Source of the DNA: Algoriphagus formosus
GTDB lineage: Bacteria > Bacteroidota > Bacteroidia > Cytophagales > Cyclobacteriaceae
NCBI RefSeq assembly: GCF_002807035.1
Contig: NZ_NIUC01000003.1
Location: 422,762 to 486,761, forward strand
Length of the DNA stretch: 64,000 bases
Direction of reading: 5' to 3'
Of this stretch, positions 37,575 to 47,945 are shown in pieces. The translations under genes were made by a program, and so were the position numbers. Numbering within the stretch: position 1 is the stretch's first letter; every line of letters starts with the position of its first letter. The notes under the pieces were generated by a model. That model ran no database searches. It was not told the origin of the DNA and saw nothing but the letters and a program-made list of their open reading frames with translations.

Positions 37575-40500
37575 TATGATTATCAATGAGATTTTTGAAA
37601 AGTCGATTGACCGGGAAATCAACTCCGCTGTAGTCGTCAGTAACCAAAACGCCGAAACTGTCAACCAGGAAATTCGGGAGTACATTTTCACTGATGAAAT
37701 TTTAGAAAAACTTTACCTACTGCTCGATACTGTTGTAAATAGGCGATTGGGAAAAACAGGCATTTGGATCAATGGATACTATGGCTCAGGTAAGTCGCAC
37801 TTTATTAAATACGCCCACTATTGTTTGAATTCCGAGACTTCCGAAGATGCATTTGCTCACTTTGCAGAAGCAGCAAAAAAGTATGACACCACTCAGGCCG
37901 GAAAGCAGGAGGACATCACGGTCAGTAACATCAAGCTTCTCGAGAAAAAGATCCAAAGCATAGAGGTTGAGGATATCCTGTTCAACGTAGAAGATGTCAC
38001 CTCTGATGATCAATACAAGCAGCGATTGACTCGTGTATTTCTCGATATGCTCAATAAAGCCCGTGGCTATAATGCGAATGATATCAAGCTTGCAGTTTTA
38101 TTCGAAAAATACCTGGATAAAAAGGGCAAACTGGATGAGTTCAAATTCTTGGTAGCGGAAGAACTCGGACATGAGGACTGGACATCAGAGGCGGCAAGCA
38201 TTGCTTCTTTTGAATTGGAGTCCATTTTAGAACTGGGGAAAAGATTGGTTCCGGAAATGGATACTGTCTCCCTGCATCATCGATTGACCGATCCTGAAGC
38301 TTTCAAAATAGACATAGAAGGTGTCTTGATTCCTGAGCTCAAGGAATACCTCAAAGATAAAGGTCCTCAGTATAGACTTCTATTCTTGGTGGATGAGATT
38401 TCCCAGTACATCGGAAGTAATAAGGAGATCTTATTGAATTTTCAAAATATCATTGAGCGGGTTAGCCAAGACTTAAATAACCAAGTCTGGATAGCTTGTA
38501 CTGCTCAGCAGACTTTGGAAGAGGTATCAGAGAGCATTGATGGAGTTGAGGATACTAAAGATGAATTTGGTAAAATCCTGGGCCGATTTGATACCCGGAT
38601 TTCTTTGCAGAGCAATGATGCTTCATACATTACCCAAAAGCGGATATTGGATAAGAACGCAAAAGGGATCGAAGTCCTGGGAAAGATCTATCGCGACAAT
38701 ACCGATTATATCCACAATCAGTTTAAAGTTCAACATGAACTTTACAAAGGTTACGTCGATCTTAAGTCCTTTGAGCTTGCTTATCCTTTTGTTCCTTATC
38801 AGTTCAAGCTGATCTCTCATGTCTTCGAGGCATTCCAAAATCTGGGCTATGTAATCAAGCAGGTCAAGGATAACGAGCGTTCCCTATTAGGTATCACTCA
38901 TTTTACAGTCAGACAAAACCAAAAGCTTCCGGTAGGTGAATTCATTCCTTTTGATAAATTTTTCAATCAGCAACTGGAGCAAAATCTGACTCAACGAGGT
39001 CTTAGAGCGATCGGAACCGCACTTCAGTTACCCTATGTGCAGCAAAATGATTTTGCTCAGCGAGTAGTGAAGACGCTCTTTATGATCTCTAATCTTCCTG
39101 ACTCGATCAAGCTGACTTTCCCTTCCAATGTGGACAATCTTGCCATCTTGATGATGGATACACTGGATCAGAATAAACTTCAGCTCCAGACTAAAATCAA
39201 GGAGGTGTTAGACCGTTTGGTAGAATAAAGCATTATAAGAGAGGAAAAAAGCGCCTTCTTCTTTTTCAATGAGGATGAAATCGATGTACAGAACTACATC
39301 AAAAACCAAAGTCTCAGCTTAGAAGATCGATGGTCAGAATTTGACACGATTTTCCGTCGAATTACCAATCTTTCCAATAAGATTAGCTTTGGGCAAAGTG
39401 ACTACAAACTTTCCTATTGGATCGATGATAAGGAGATCTTCCGTAATGGGGATTTCCAACTCAAGGTCCTTTTGACGGATAAAGCTGACTACCATTCCAA
39501 AGCTCTGATCAACTCCCAAAATGATATGATGGTGGGAGTAAGTATTTGGTTTATGGCCGACAAGGAGTTGCAGCGTGACTTCGAATGGTACGTGCGAACC
39601 AAGAAGTTCTTTGCATTCAATTCTGACTCGGCAACTGGCGAACGAGCCAAAACCATAGATAATTTTAAGGTTCGCAATGATGCCCTTCGAATTAAGATAG
39701 AGAATCGGATCAATGCGCTATTCCCTGATACTGAATTTATTTTGGGACAACGAGTGGTAGACCCCTCCGAAATCAACGGAACCTCTCCTCAGGAACGGCT
39801 GAAAAATGCGATCACCAAACACCTGGAGCGGGTATACAGTAAGAATCACCTGACTCAAAACTACGTCAGAAACCAAAGTGAGCTCCGTGACCTGATGAAG
39901 CGTGGGGTTCAGAGTAGTCTGGAACTTGATGCCGCCGAGCAGGAGGTCAACGACTTTATCACAGCGAGAGGGGATGAGCTCAGCGTTGAAGATATCATTA
40001 AGCACTTCGAAAAAGCGCCTTTTGGATGGAAGTTTGAAGCAGTGCTTCAGGCGCTATTCCAATTGGAGGCCAAGAAGAAACGGGAGTTCGTCTACCAAAA
40101 CAGTCCCCGCTATCCGTCCAGAGACTTTATTGAGCATGCCATGAAAACCTCCGAGCGAGCGGTTTGTATCGTTCGGGCTGGCGAGGAAATTCCCCAAAGT
40201 ACCCTCGATGCAGTACAGGATCATTTCAAATATGTCTTTAACAAAGACCTAACACGGAGTACTAATGGAGGAGAGCTATTTGATTACCTCAAAGCAGAGC
40301 TGGATAGAATTTATATTTCCTACGAAAAGGACGAGGACACCTTCTATGGAGCATATCCTTTTGGGGTTGTTTTTCATCAGCTACGAAAAAAGCTGGAGGA
40401 TCTGAAAACTTCCCGAGAACCTAAGACGCTGTTCAAACGCCTGGAGGATCAAAAAGAAGATCTGAAACAAGCTTTTGATCTGGCCAAAGGAATGGCCGAA

Positions 40501-41103
40501 CTGATGTCACGGGCTAAAGGGGACTACGATGCAATTCGGGAATTTCATAAGAACAATCAGGAAAATATCCGAGAGCTGTCTCCCGAGGCAATGGAGAAAG
40601 GGGAAAAAATCGCAGACTTTCTACGAAGCGATGATCCCCGGCATGACTTGCGTCATATTATCAAGGCCTATCGCGAGCTGAAGGATGAGTTGAATGCTTG
40701 GATGGATCAATTGCGGAATGAAGTGGTGCAGCTCTATGAAGGAATCTTTGAGGAGCTGGAAGAAAAGGCTCAATCTATGGGCATCACCGAATCTGCTGTC
40801 TACGCTGATCGGGATACACATCTTGCTCAAATCCGAAAAATCTCCTCCATTACTCAACTGAAGCTCCGACAATCTCAAGCGAATGCATTCAAGGCTGATG
40901 AATTGGAGAAAACCATCCGATTTGCCAGTAAAAAGCAGAGCAGTTCGGGAGTAGGTCAAAAGGTCAATGAACCCAAAGAATATTATCTGACGCGAGTCAA
41001 GGCTACCATTTCTACGGAGGAGGAGCTCGAGGCTTACCTGGAGCAAGTGAAAAAAGATATGCTGGACCTGATCCGAAACAACAAAACCATCATTATCAAA
41101 TAG
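37567..41103 (+). pseudogene. brxC: BREX ATPase BrxC, interrupted by an in-frame stop
   Basis: BrxC (PglY-like) is the large P-loop ATPase of BREX. The reading frame runs 1,178 codons, the family length, but codon 554 is TAA (39226-39228), giving ...KEVLDRLVE then stop, then SIIREEKSAFFFF in the same frame. Walker A is GYYGSGKSHFIKYA near residue 70 and Walker B is LLFLVDEISQYIG. The C-terminal part (about 37 kDa past a TTG at 39472) is otherwise intact and helical. No frameshift is present, so one base change explains it. Either BREX is inactive, the stop is read through, or the halves are made separately, or it is a sequencing error. Confidence 0.85.
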
Positions 41104-41112
41104 CCTTTTTTT

Positions 41113-44100
41113 ATGAATTTAAAGACTTTTTCTCAGCAAGCGCGAAGAATTCTCCTTCAAGGAGTAGCCCAAAAATTACTGTTTTGGGGATTTGATCCGA
41201 AAGGAAATGTGCTGGACGAACCACAAGCCGTAGAAGGAGGGTATTTTCTCCGGGGGGAATCTTATGATGATCCGACAGTTCCCGGTAAATGGAAAGCCCT
41301 AAAAGAGGCAGTTTCCCGAAAAGGAATAGAAACAGTGGTCGAGGAGGCAGCCTATACTTGGTTTAACCGAATCATGGCGATCCGAATCTTGGCAAAAAAT
41401 GGCTACGATCGGCCTCAACTTGAATATGAGGGAGAAAGCAAAACACCAACCCTACTTGCGCGAGCAAGACGGGGTCAGCTCGATTTTTTATCTACCGCAG
41501 AAAAAAACCGTCTTCAAAAAACGCTGACGGATTATAGTAAAGACAAGGAATCATTTGCAATCCTGCTTTGTGGCTATTGTGAGCATCATGAGTTGCTTAG
41601 TGCAGTATTTGGACGCTTGGATGACTACACTGAGCTGCTACTCCCGGATGATATCTTAGAAGAAGGCGGACTGATTCAGCTGCTCAATACTACGGATGCC
41701 ATCTCCGATGAGGACTACCGGAAGGTGGAACTGATCGGCTGGCTCTACCAATTCTACATCTCGGAGAAAAAAGATGAGGTCTTTGCATCCTTCAAGAAGA
41801 ATAAGAAAGCGGAAGCCAAGGATATTCCTGCTGCCACGCAGATCTTCACGCCTAACTGGATCGTGAAGTACATGGTGCAAAATACCGCCGGAAAGCTTTG
41901 GCTGGATCTGAATCCTGACTCTGCGATTCGGGGAGAGATGAAGTACCTGATTGATGATCCAGAGCAAAAGCAGCCTCCCATCATCTCCGAGGCGGCCCAA
42001 CTCAAGCTCCTCGATCCGGCAGTAGGATCCGGTCATATCTTGGTCGAGGGCTTCGACCTGCTCTATGCCATGTATCAGGAGGAGTATTATACCCCTGAGG
42101 ATGCCGTGCAGGCGATCCTATCACAGAACCTCTTCGGGCTGGATATCGACACCCGGGCGGTGCAACTGGCCCGCTTCGCCCTGCTGCTGAAGGCTGCCAA
42201 GTACTATCCTGAGGTCCTGAAAAAAGGCTGGATGCCGAGAATCTATGCCATGCCTGAGCCGTACTTCTTTACCCGACAGGAGATCCTGGACTTCCTGGGC
42301 CGAGAGGGACTCGACTATGAGGAAGAACTGACCGATGCCCTGAAACTGATGCGGGATGCCCAAAACCTGGGCTCGACCATGATCATCGACCTGAACAAGG
42401 AAGGAAGAAAATTCCTGATCCAAAGAATCCAAGAACTCGAAAAACTGGCCCAAACCGACCTTGGGCTGCAATCCGTCCTGAATCGAATCCGACCTTATAT
42501 CCAGGTGATGGCGGTACTGACTGATCAATATGAAGCAGTCGCTGCCAATCCTCCCTATATGGGGAGTGGGAATATGAATGGAACACTTAGCTCCTACGTA
42601 GCTAAATTTTACCCGGAAGCCAAGTCGGATCTAATGACCGTGTTTATGGAAGTAATTCCGGCGATCGTCAAGGAGTCCGGAAAATTTGCCATGATCAATC
42701 TTCCTTCCTGGCTTTTCCTTTCTTCCTTCGAAAAACTCAGAAAATCCTACATCTCCAAGTACCAGTTTGATTCCCTTCTTCATATGGGAAGAGGAATCTT
42801 TGGGATAGACTTTGGTTCGGTGACCTTCAGCATTGCAAAAAGAAAAAATCCAGAAGCGAAAGGAACCTACTTCCGATTGCACGAGCGGAACTTCCAGCAT
42901 ATCTACTACGAAGACATTGAGAAGCTTTTCCTGTATAGCAAAGGAAATGTTGGCTATCGATATGACTTTGGACAATACCGAGGAGAAGAAGGAATCACCG
43001 AAATACCTGAAAAAGGAACGCCTACCGGCATTCGTCTTTACTACCCTCAAATCTTCCAAACCAACTTTTCCAAAATCCCAGGTAATCCTATTGCATACTG
43101 GGTAAGTCAAAACATAATTGATATTTATAGCGAATGTGACAATGCTGAATCAAAATATTTCAGGATAACTAAAGGGGTTTTTACAGGCGATAACTCGAGA
43201 TTTTTAAGAATATGGCATGAAGTCGGAAAAAAACATAAATACTGGAAAAAGTATGATAAAGCCGGAGGACAAAGAAAATGGTTTGGTTTAGCGAATCACG
43301 TCATCAATTGGAAAAATGAAGGATCGGAATTAAAATCATTTAGTGGTTCTGGCTTAGGAGCAATGAAGTTCTTCTCAAAACCGCATTTGGTTTGGAGTGG
43401 ACTTGGTTCAGGTGACCCAACCTTTCGTATAAGTGATGAATTCGTTTGGTTTGATGATGTTTCTCCGGCTATTGTAGATCCAAAAATTTCCAGTTCGGAT
43501 GTTGGTTTCTTTAATTCAACGGTATCAAGGTTTTTTCTAAAGCTCACAAATCCCACACTACACTATCAAATCGGGGATGTAAAAAAAGTACCAGTAAAAA
43601 ATTTTTCCAATAGTAGTGAAATTCAAAAACTTTCGCAATCGGCAATCCAAATAGGAAAATCTGATTGGAACTCCCGAGAAACCTCCTGGGATTTTGAAGG
43701 TTCTCCGCTCATAAGGGAAAGAAACCTTAAGTCAGCTTACCAGGCATGGGAGGAAAAAGTAACTGCTGATTTCTTTGCCCTACACCGGAATGAGGAAGAA
43801 CTGAACAGGATCTTTATCGAGATCTATGGTTTGGAGGAAGAGTTGACTCCAGAAGTACCGCTGACCGAGATCACCATCCTGCAGGAGGAGTTAGATGAGA
43901 AGAAGTTGCAGAAGCTGGAAGACCGAAGACTGGAGACGGAAGATTTAAGAAGTTTGAAGTTACCGATCAAGCGGGATGTGGTAATGAAACAGTTGATCTC
44001 CTACCTGATCGGTGTTAGTATGGGGCGCTATCGATTAGATCTTCCGGGATTACATATCGCCCATCCCGATCCTACCCCCGAGGAGCTTGCATCCTATACC

Positions 44101-44658
44101 TTTGATGGTTATCGTATCGAGATCGATGAGGATGCTATCATCCCGATCATGGGATCGGCCAGCACCTTCGCCGACGATGCCCTGCAGCGGGTGAAGTACT
44201 TCCTCGAAGTCATCTGGGGTGCCGATACCCTGACCCAGAATCTAAACTTCCTGCAGGAATGCCTGGACGAAGATCTGGAATCCTATCTGGTGAAGAAGTT
44301 CTGGGCGGATCACTGCAAGACCTATAAGAAAAAGCCGATCTACTGGCTCTTCAGCTCCGAAAAGGGAGCCTTCCAGGTACTGACCTACATGCACCGGATG
44401 AATGCCTTCACGGTTGAGAAGATCCGAAGTAATTACCTGATGCCTCACTTAAAACACCTTCGCACCCAAATCGACCGACTTGAATCCAGCAAGGAAGATC
44501 CGCGTACCCTTGACCGACTTCAGAAAGCCTTGACCGAATGCGAGGCCTATGATCTCCAACTTAAGGATGTTGCAGATAAGCAGATCAGCTTTGATTTGGA
44601 TGACGGAGTGAAAAAGAACTATGAGTTATTTGAGGGAGTGGTGAAGAAGGTGAAGTGA
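41113..44658 (+). CDS. pglX: BREX adenine-specific DNA methyltransferase PglX
   Basis: The site-specific N6-adenine methyltransferase that marks host DNA in type I BREX; 1,181 residues, the usual size. The N-terminal helical domain is followed by motif I LLDPAVGSGHILVEGF at residue ~300, FGLDIDTRAVQLARFALL, and catalytic motif IV NPPYMG at 479. The target-recognition region is about 655-875. The last ~250 residues are helical and end in VKKNYELFEGVVKKVK. It lies nine bases after brxC. Bases 43,080-43,740 are much more AT-rich than the flanks, suggesting exchange of the recognition domain. Confidence 0.93.
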   Translation: MNLKTFSQQARRILLQGVAQKLLFWGFDPKGNVLDEPQAVEGGYFLRGESYDDPTVPGKWKALKEAVSRKGIETVVEEAAYTWFNRIMAIRILAKNGYDRPQLEYEGESKTPTLLARARRGQLDFLSTAEKNRLQKTLTDYSKDKESFAILLCGYCEHHELLSAVFGRLDDYTELLLPDDILEEGGLIQLLNTTDAISDEDYRKVELIGWLYQFYISEKKDEVFASFKKNKKAEAKDIPAATQIFTPNWIVKYMVQNTAGKLWLDLNPDSAIRGEMKYLIDDPEQKQPPIISEAAQLKLLDPAVGSGHILVEGFDLLYAMYQEEYYTPEDAVQAILSQNLFGLDIDTRAVQLARFALLLKAAKYYPEVLKKGWMPRIYAMPEPYFFTRQEILDFLGREGLDYEEELTDALKLMRDAQNLGSTMIIDLNKEGRKFLIQRIQELEKLAQTDLGLQSVLNRIRPYIQVMAVLTDQYEAVAANPPYMGSGNMNGTLSSYVAKFYPEAKSDLMTVFMEVIPAIVKESGKFAMINLPSWLFLSSFEKLRKSYISKYQFDSLLHMGRGIFGIDFGSVTFSIAKRKNPEAKGTYFRLHERNFQHIYYEDIEKLFLYSKGNVGYRYDFGQYRGEEGITEIPEKGTPTGIRLYYPQIFQTNFSKIPGNPIAYWVSQNIIDIYSECDNAESKYFRITKGVFTGDNSRFLRIWHEVGKKHKYWKKYDKAGGQRKWFGLANHVINWKNEGSELKSFSGSGLGAMKFFSKPHLVWSGLGSGDPTFRISDEFVWFDDVSPAIVDPKISSSDVGFFNSTVSRFFLKLTNPTLHYQIGDVKKVPVKNFSNSSEIQKLSQSAIQIGKSDWNSRETSWDFEGSPLIRERNLKSAYQAWEEKVTADFFALHRNEEELNRIFIEIYGLEEELTPEVPLTEITILQEELDEKKLQKLEDRRLETEDLRSLKLPIKRDVVMKQLISYLIGVSMGRYRLDLPGLHIAHPDPTPEELASYTFDGYRIEIDEDAIIPIMGSASTFADDALQRVKYFLEVIWGADTLTQNLNFLQECLDEDLESYLVKKFWADHCKTYKKKPIYWLFSSEKGAFQVLTYMHRMNAFTVEKIRSNYLMPHLKHLRTQIDRLESSKEDPRTLDRLQKALTECEAYDLQLKDVADKQISFDLDDGVKKNYELFEGVVKKVK

Positions 44659-44682
44659 TCTTAATTATTTAAAGCTACAGAT

Positions 44683-45354
44683 ATGGCCAAGTATTATGCA
44701 GTAGTTAAAAACGAAGAAGGTAACCCGGTGGTTAGCCCTTTTCTTGTTTGGATTCGAGCAAATCAAAATTTGTTTAACCCTCCAATTCAAACACCAAATA
44801 CACATTCACCATTTAGAAAAGTATTGCAATTGGGCTGGCAAAAGGTTGATTTCAATGGAAATGTTTATGGAGTGAAACCAGATGAGAACGGTGATACAAG
44901 CTATGCCAATTCATTATTTGAAAAAGAGGAATTCGGGGAGGAGTTTGAGAAAGAATTAGATCAATTAGTAGAATATTTTTCGGAAGCTCCATTAGAAATA
45001 AGTAACAAGGAAGATTTAATCAAGGCCTTAAAATTGAATATTGAAGCTTTAGAAGAAGGGTTGCAAATACTAAGTCTGGAGAGATCAGTAAAAAGTGGTT
45101 TTAAAGTTGATATCCTTTGCAAGGATCATCAAGGATCACTTATTCCTGTGAAAATAAAAACAGAGAAAGCAAAAATTGATGACCTTATAGTATTAAATAC
45201 AATTATTGCCGATTTGGTGATCGAGACTGGTTCAAGAGTGAGAGGCCTGTTAGTAGCGCCAGCTATTGATGAAAAAGTGAAAAAAACAATAGATCAAGTT
45301 AACCAAGTTCGATTTAAAAAATATTCGGTTAAGATTGATTTTGAGGATGTTTAA
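44683..45354 (+). CDS. NucS/DUF91-like PD-(D/E)XK domain protein, probably inactive
   Basis: A 223-residue protein. The C-terminal ~110 residues resemble the NucS/DUF91 nuclease fold: a helix, then FKVDILCKDHQGSLIPVKIKTEKA where active members have a D...ExK pattern (typically VVIELK). Here the Glu position is Lys, so catalysis is unlikely. The N-terminal half is unrecognised. It begins 24 bases after pglX and so is the first cargo gene between pglX and pglZ. It may bind DNA or modify PglX; that is inference. Confidence 0.5.
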   Translation: MAKYYAVVKNEEGNPVVSPFLVWIRANQNLFNPPIQTPNTHSPFRKVLQLGWQKVDFNGNVYGVKPDENGDTSYANSLFEKEEFGEEFEKELDQLVEYFSEAPLEISNKEDLIKALKLNIEALEEGLQILSLERSVKSGFKVDILCKDHQGSLIPVKIKTEKAKIDDLIVLNTIIADLVIETGSRVRGLLVAPAIDEKVKKTIDQVNQVRFKKYSVKIDFEDV

Positions 45355-45408
45355 TCATTAAAGAAATTCAATTTTTTTCAAAGCTTTTCAATTAAACCTA
45401 TTTAAAAC

Positions 45409-46104
45409 ATGACTTTAGATCAAATCATCCAAGAATACCAAACAGAGGAATATCAGTTTTTCAAATACAGGGATCGCGAAGGAAAGGAGATAAAGACACA
45501 TTTCGTTTTTGAAACGCATAAGGATTATTTAGATAAATATTTAGGTTTTTATAAAACCTTAGATGATTTGACAGAAGTAATTGTGATGGCTTCTGATGGG
45601 GTTTTTAAGCTCACCAATCAAGGAGTTCAGCATTTTATCAGACATAGTCATCAGGAAGTTTTTATAGATAAAGAAGGCAACCAAAGAGGAGTGTCTCCAG
45701 AAATCACAAAAGCAGTTAGAAATAATCTTGTCAAACGGATTCAGGAGATAATGAACTCCGACTCATTTGATCAGATTTTTGAGATTGTAACTGAGTGCAA
45801 GGTTAAGGGCTTTGGCGAGCTTTCCATTTATGATACATCACTAAGAATATCTTCCTTCTTGAGTATCGAACCTGAAAAAGTCTATCTGCATGCTGGTGCG
45901 AGAAAAGGTATTCAAATTTTGGAAGAGAAAGGATATGTAAACCGAGGGATTTCCCAACAAAAATGGGTAGAAATGAAAGATCTTCCTGAAGAACTAAACG
46001 TCCTTACTCCAAAGGAAGTTGAACATTTTTCTTGTTCAAAAAAAGACCAGCTTGAGAAGTTGTTTCCTCATAAGTCCACGGGTAGGATGATCAACTTGTT
46101 TTGA
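45409..46104 (+). CDS. hypothetical BREX-cargo protein
   Basis: A 231-residue soluble protein. Residues 145-200 (KGFGELSIYDTSLRISSFL, YLHAGARKGIQILEEKGY) look like the helical, DNA-glycosylase-style helix-hairpin-helix arrangement, but no catalytic residue can be assigned. It begins MTLDQIIQEYQTEEYQFFKY. A 54-base gap separates it from the preceding gene. No known defence family is recognised. Confidence 0.5.
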   Translation: MTLDQIIQEYQTEEYQFFKYRDREGKEIKTHFVFETHKDYLDKYLGFYKTLDDLTEVIVMASDGVFKLTNQGVQHFIRHSHQEVFIDKEGNQRGVSPEITKAVRNNLVKRIQEIMNSDSFDQIFEIVTECKVKGFGELSIYDTSLRISSFLSIEPEKVYLHAGARKGIQILEEKGYVNRGISQQKWVEMKDLPEELNVLTPKEVEHFSCSKKDQLEKLFPHKSTGRMINLF

Positions 46105-46314
46105 AGTGTTATTTGGATTGACTTCAGATGTTCATTTTAGGGTAAAGCTTATAGTCGACGGCTAAACATCGGTAGCAAGTAGGGCTTGGTTAAATTGATA
46201 AAGAAAAAAGAGCCATGATTTTTTAGAATTATGAAATTAATTGAATAAAAATTCGAAAATGTTTGATAATGTGATTATTAAGTGTATTTTCACTTGTTTT
46301 TTAATAGCTGAAAT

Positions 46315-46668
46315 ATGGAAAATTTATTTAACGTCATCTTAGTTGGATGTTTTGGATCATTCTTTCAAGAACTTCTTCATTGGTTTCATTTGCGCAATTT
46401 CCTACCGCAGTCTAAATACCAGAAACTGCTTCGCTCTAAAGGGTATTGGATTATCACCCTTTTGTTCATTTTAGCATCAGGTCCGGTAACCTATTTTTTA
46501 CTTGAAGAAGAATTTCTTCAAGGAGAACTTAGGGCAAAAATCCCATTCATCACAGGAATGGCTTTGCCCATGATAATTAAAAAAATAATTCCAAATCCGG
46601 ATACCGAATTGGGAGCAACCGATGAAAAAATGTCTTTTAGGGAAGTTCTAAATTCTTATCTCTCATGA
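46315..46668 (+). CDS. small membrane protein coupled to a caspase-like gene
   Basis: A 117-residue membrane protein with about three hydrophobic helices (FNVILVGCFGSFFQELL, YWIITLLFILASGPVTYFLL, FITGMALPMIIKKII) and a short charged tail. It overlaps the next gene by four bases (ATGA), so the two are made together. It could anchor or be the target of the secreted partner. No family is recognised. Confidence 0.6.
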   Translation: MENLFNVILVGCFGSFFQELLHWFHLRNFLPQSKYQKLLRSKGYWIITLLFILASGPVTYFLLEEEFLQGELRAKIPFITGMALPMIIKKIIPNPDTELGATDEKMSFREVLNSYLS

Positions 46669-47591
46669 AATGCTGGCAGAAAGTATTTTTGATTCTTTGG
46701 CTATTAATTTTTACTGCTACCTCTTCTTCTTTGGCCCAAGTACCACCACAGGAGGTTAAAAAATATTCTAAAGTTGATTCAATTATGAATCAAAAGGCGT
46801 CAAAATTCGATGAAAATGGTTTTATCAAAAAAGATTATTTACTCAAAGGCGGAATTGCTGGGACTGTAAGCGGATACACAACAAAACAGATTTTAAGTAT
46901 CTACTCAAATAACTTACCAGTAAATTCTAATATCAAACCCGTAATAATATTTCCGGATTCAGATCAGGATTTTAAAGAGATATTTGGATTCGAAATCACT
47001 ACATCAAAGAAAAACGAGATAACTCAAATTAGGAATTTGGTCGAAAAGAGTGAGATCCATTCAGTAAAAACAGTTGAAGAACTGGAGAATTTTATTAATG
47101 ACAATAAAAATTATCCAATAAATATCATTGGTCATAGTGAAAAAATGGGACACGGATCCAATTCTAAATTAAGAGGATATAAATTGGTAGATGGAAAAAT
47201 TTCAATTCAGGATTTAGATTCGAAAAACAGTAGAATCACTCATTTAAGTTGCTTATCAGGAGACTGTTCATTGAATCCGGGATTACCCAAGAAAATTTCA
47301 TATAGAGAAGGGTTAGAACTAAATAATTATTTAAAAACCTCTGCTATAAAAGTGGGCACATCTTCATTGGACACTTCTCTTCCGAAAGGTTTCTTAAAAG
47401 AGGCAATAAAAAAGTCTAATTTCAATAATTATTTTCCTCGGACAGTGGGTATAGCCATCGGAATATCGACTTCCATTTTACCAATTTTTGATTATTCCAA
47501 AGAAAATGTAAAACCCACCTCAAAATCAGAAATTGATAAAAAAATTGAAAAATTAATTGACTCAAAAAAAATCCCCGAAAAAGGAAATTGA
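46665..47591 (+). CDS. secreted/membrane caspase- or CHAT-like protein
   Basis: A 308-residue protein with a Sec signal peptide (MKCWQKVFLILWLLIFTATS, cleavage after SLA). The central domain resembles caspase/CHAT peptidases: strand and loop INIIGHSEKMGHGS with candidate catalytic His157, and ITHLSCLSGDC with candidate nucleophile Cys196, preceded by KPVIIFPDSD. A C-terminal membrane helix (VGIAIGISTSILPIF, about 265-280) would tether it. It is coupled to the three-helix membrane protein before it and followed by a terminator. A periplasm-facing cysteine protease in a defence locus would be unusual. The fold call is by motif spacing only. Confidence 0.45.
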   Translation: MKCWQKVFLILWLLIFTATSSSLAQVPPQEVKKYSKVDSIMNQKASKFDENGFIKKDYLLKGGIAGTVSGYTTKQILSIYSNNLPVNSNIKPVIIFPDSDQDFKEIFGFEITTSKKNEITQIRNLVEKSEIHSVKTVEELENFINDNKNYPINIIGHSEKMGHGSNSKLRGYKLVDGKISIQDLDSKNSRITHLSCLSGDCSLNPGLPKKISYREGLELNNYLKTSAIKVGTSSLDTSLPKGFLKEAIKKSNFNNYFPRTVGIAIGISTSILPIFDYSKENVKPTSKSEIDKKIEKLIDSKKIPEKGN

Positions 47592-47653
47592 TGGATTTTG
47601 GAATTTTCCCTTTTTTAACCACAAATCCCCTTCTCAATTAATCCATTTACATG

Positions 47654-47674
47654 GATCATAAAATGATCTTTTTT
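47654..47674 (+). terminator. Rho-independent terminator after the caspase-like gene
   Basis: GATCAT (47654-47659), AAA loop, ATGATC (47663-47668), then six T. A short stem but well placed, about 60 bases after the stop. Confidence 0.6.
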
Positions 47675-47727
47675 AATATCTCTTGGATTAGCTTCAATTG
47701 AGATACGAAAAAACATTTGAGTAGTGC

Positions 47728-47904
47728 AAAAAGATCCAAGTTTTATTTACCGAAGTCCACAACCGGATAATCAAAAGCGTAATAGACAATCAAATCGCCT
47801 TTGAATTTGAAGATCGAGTGATGAAGAATTATACGCTACTTGAGGGAGTAAGGGGAAGGTATAGTAAGCGTGAAAAAAAGTTGAAAAATTCTTGGTTTCA
47901 ATGA
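47728..47904 (+). pseudogene. remnant of the 3' end of a second pglX
   Basis: An open stretch ending in TGA at 47902-47904 encodes VIDNQIAFEFEDRVMKNYTLL followed by EGV (from 47779). The intact PglX ends with VADKQISFDLDDGVKKNYELF followed by EGV. By eye, 14 of 24 residues are identical and most others conservative. Only about 55 codons remain and there is no start codon, so it is a fossil of another pglX allele or tandem copy left by recombination. Confidence 0.65.
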
Positions 47905-47945
47905 TTTTTTTATCCATCAACAAGTATTTATAATAAAAGATAACT

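Noticed and set aside
39472..41103. Second BREX gene starting at a TTG after brxC
   Set aside because: It is in the same frame as brxC and continues its sequence across one stop codon, so it is the broken 3' part.
41656..42586. Overlapping reverse-strand frames of 80-135 codons in pglX
   Set aside because: Typical of the GC-richer part of pglX; no independent support.
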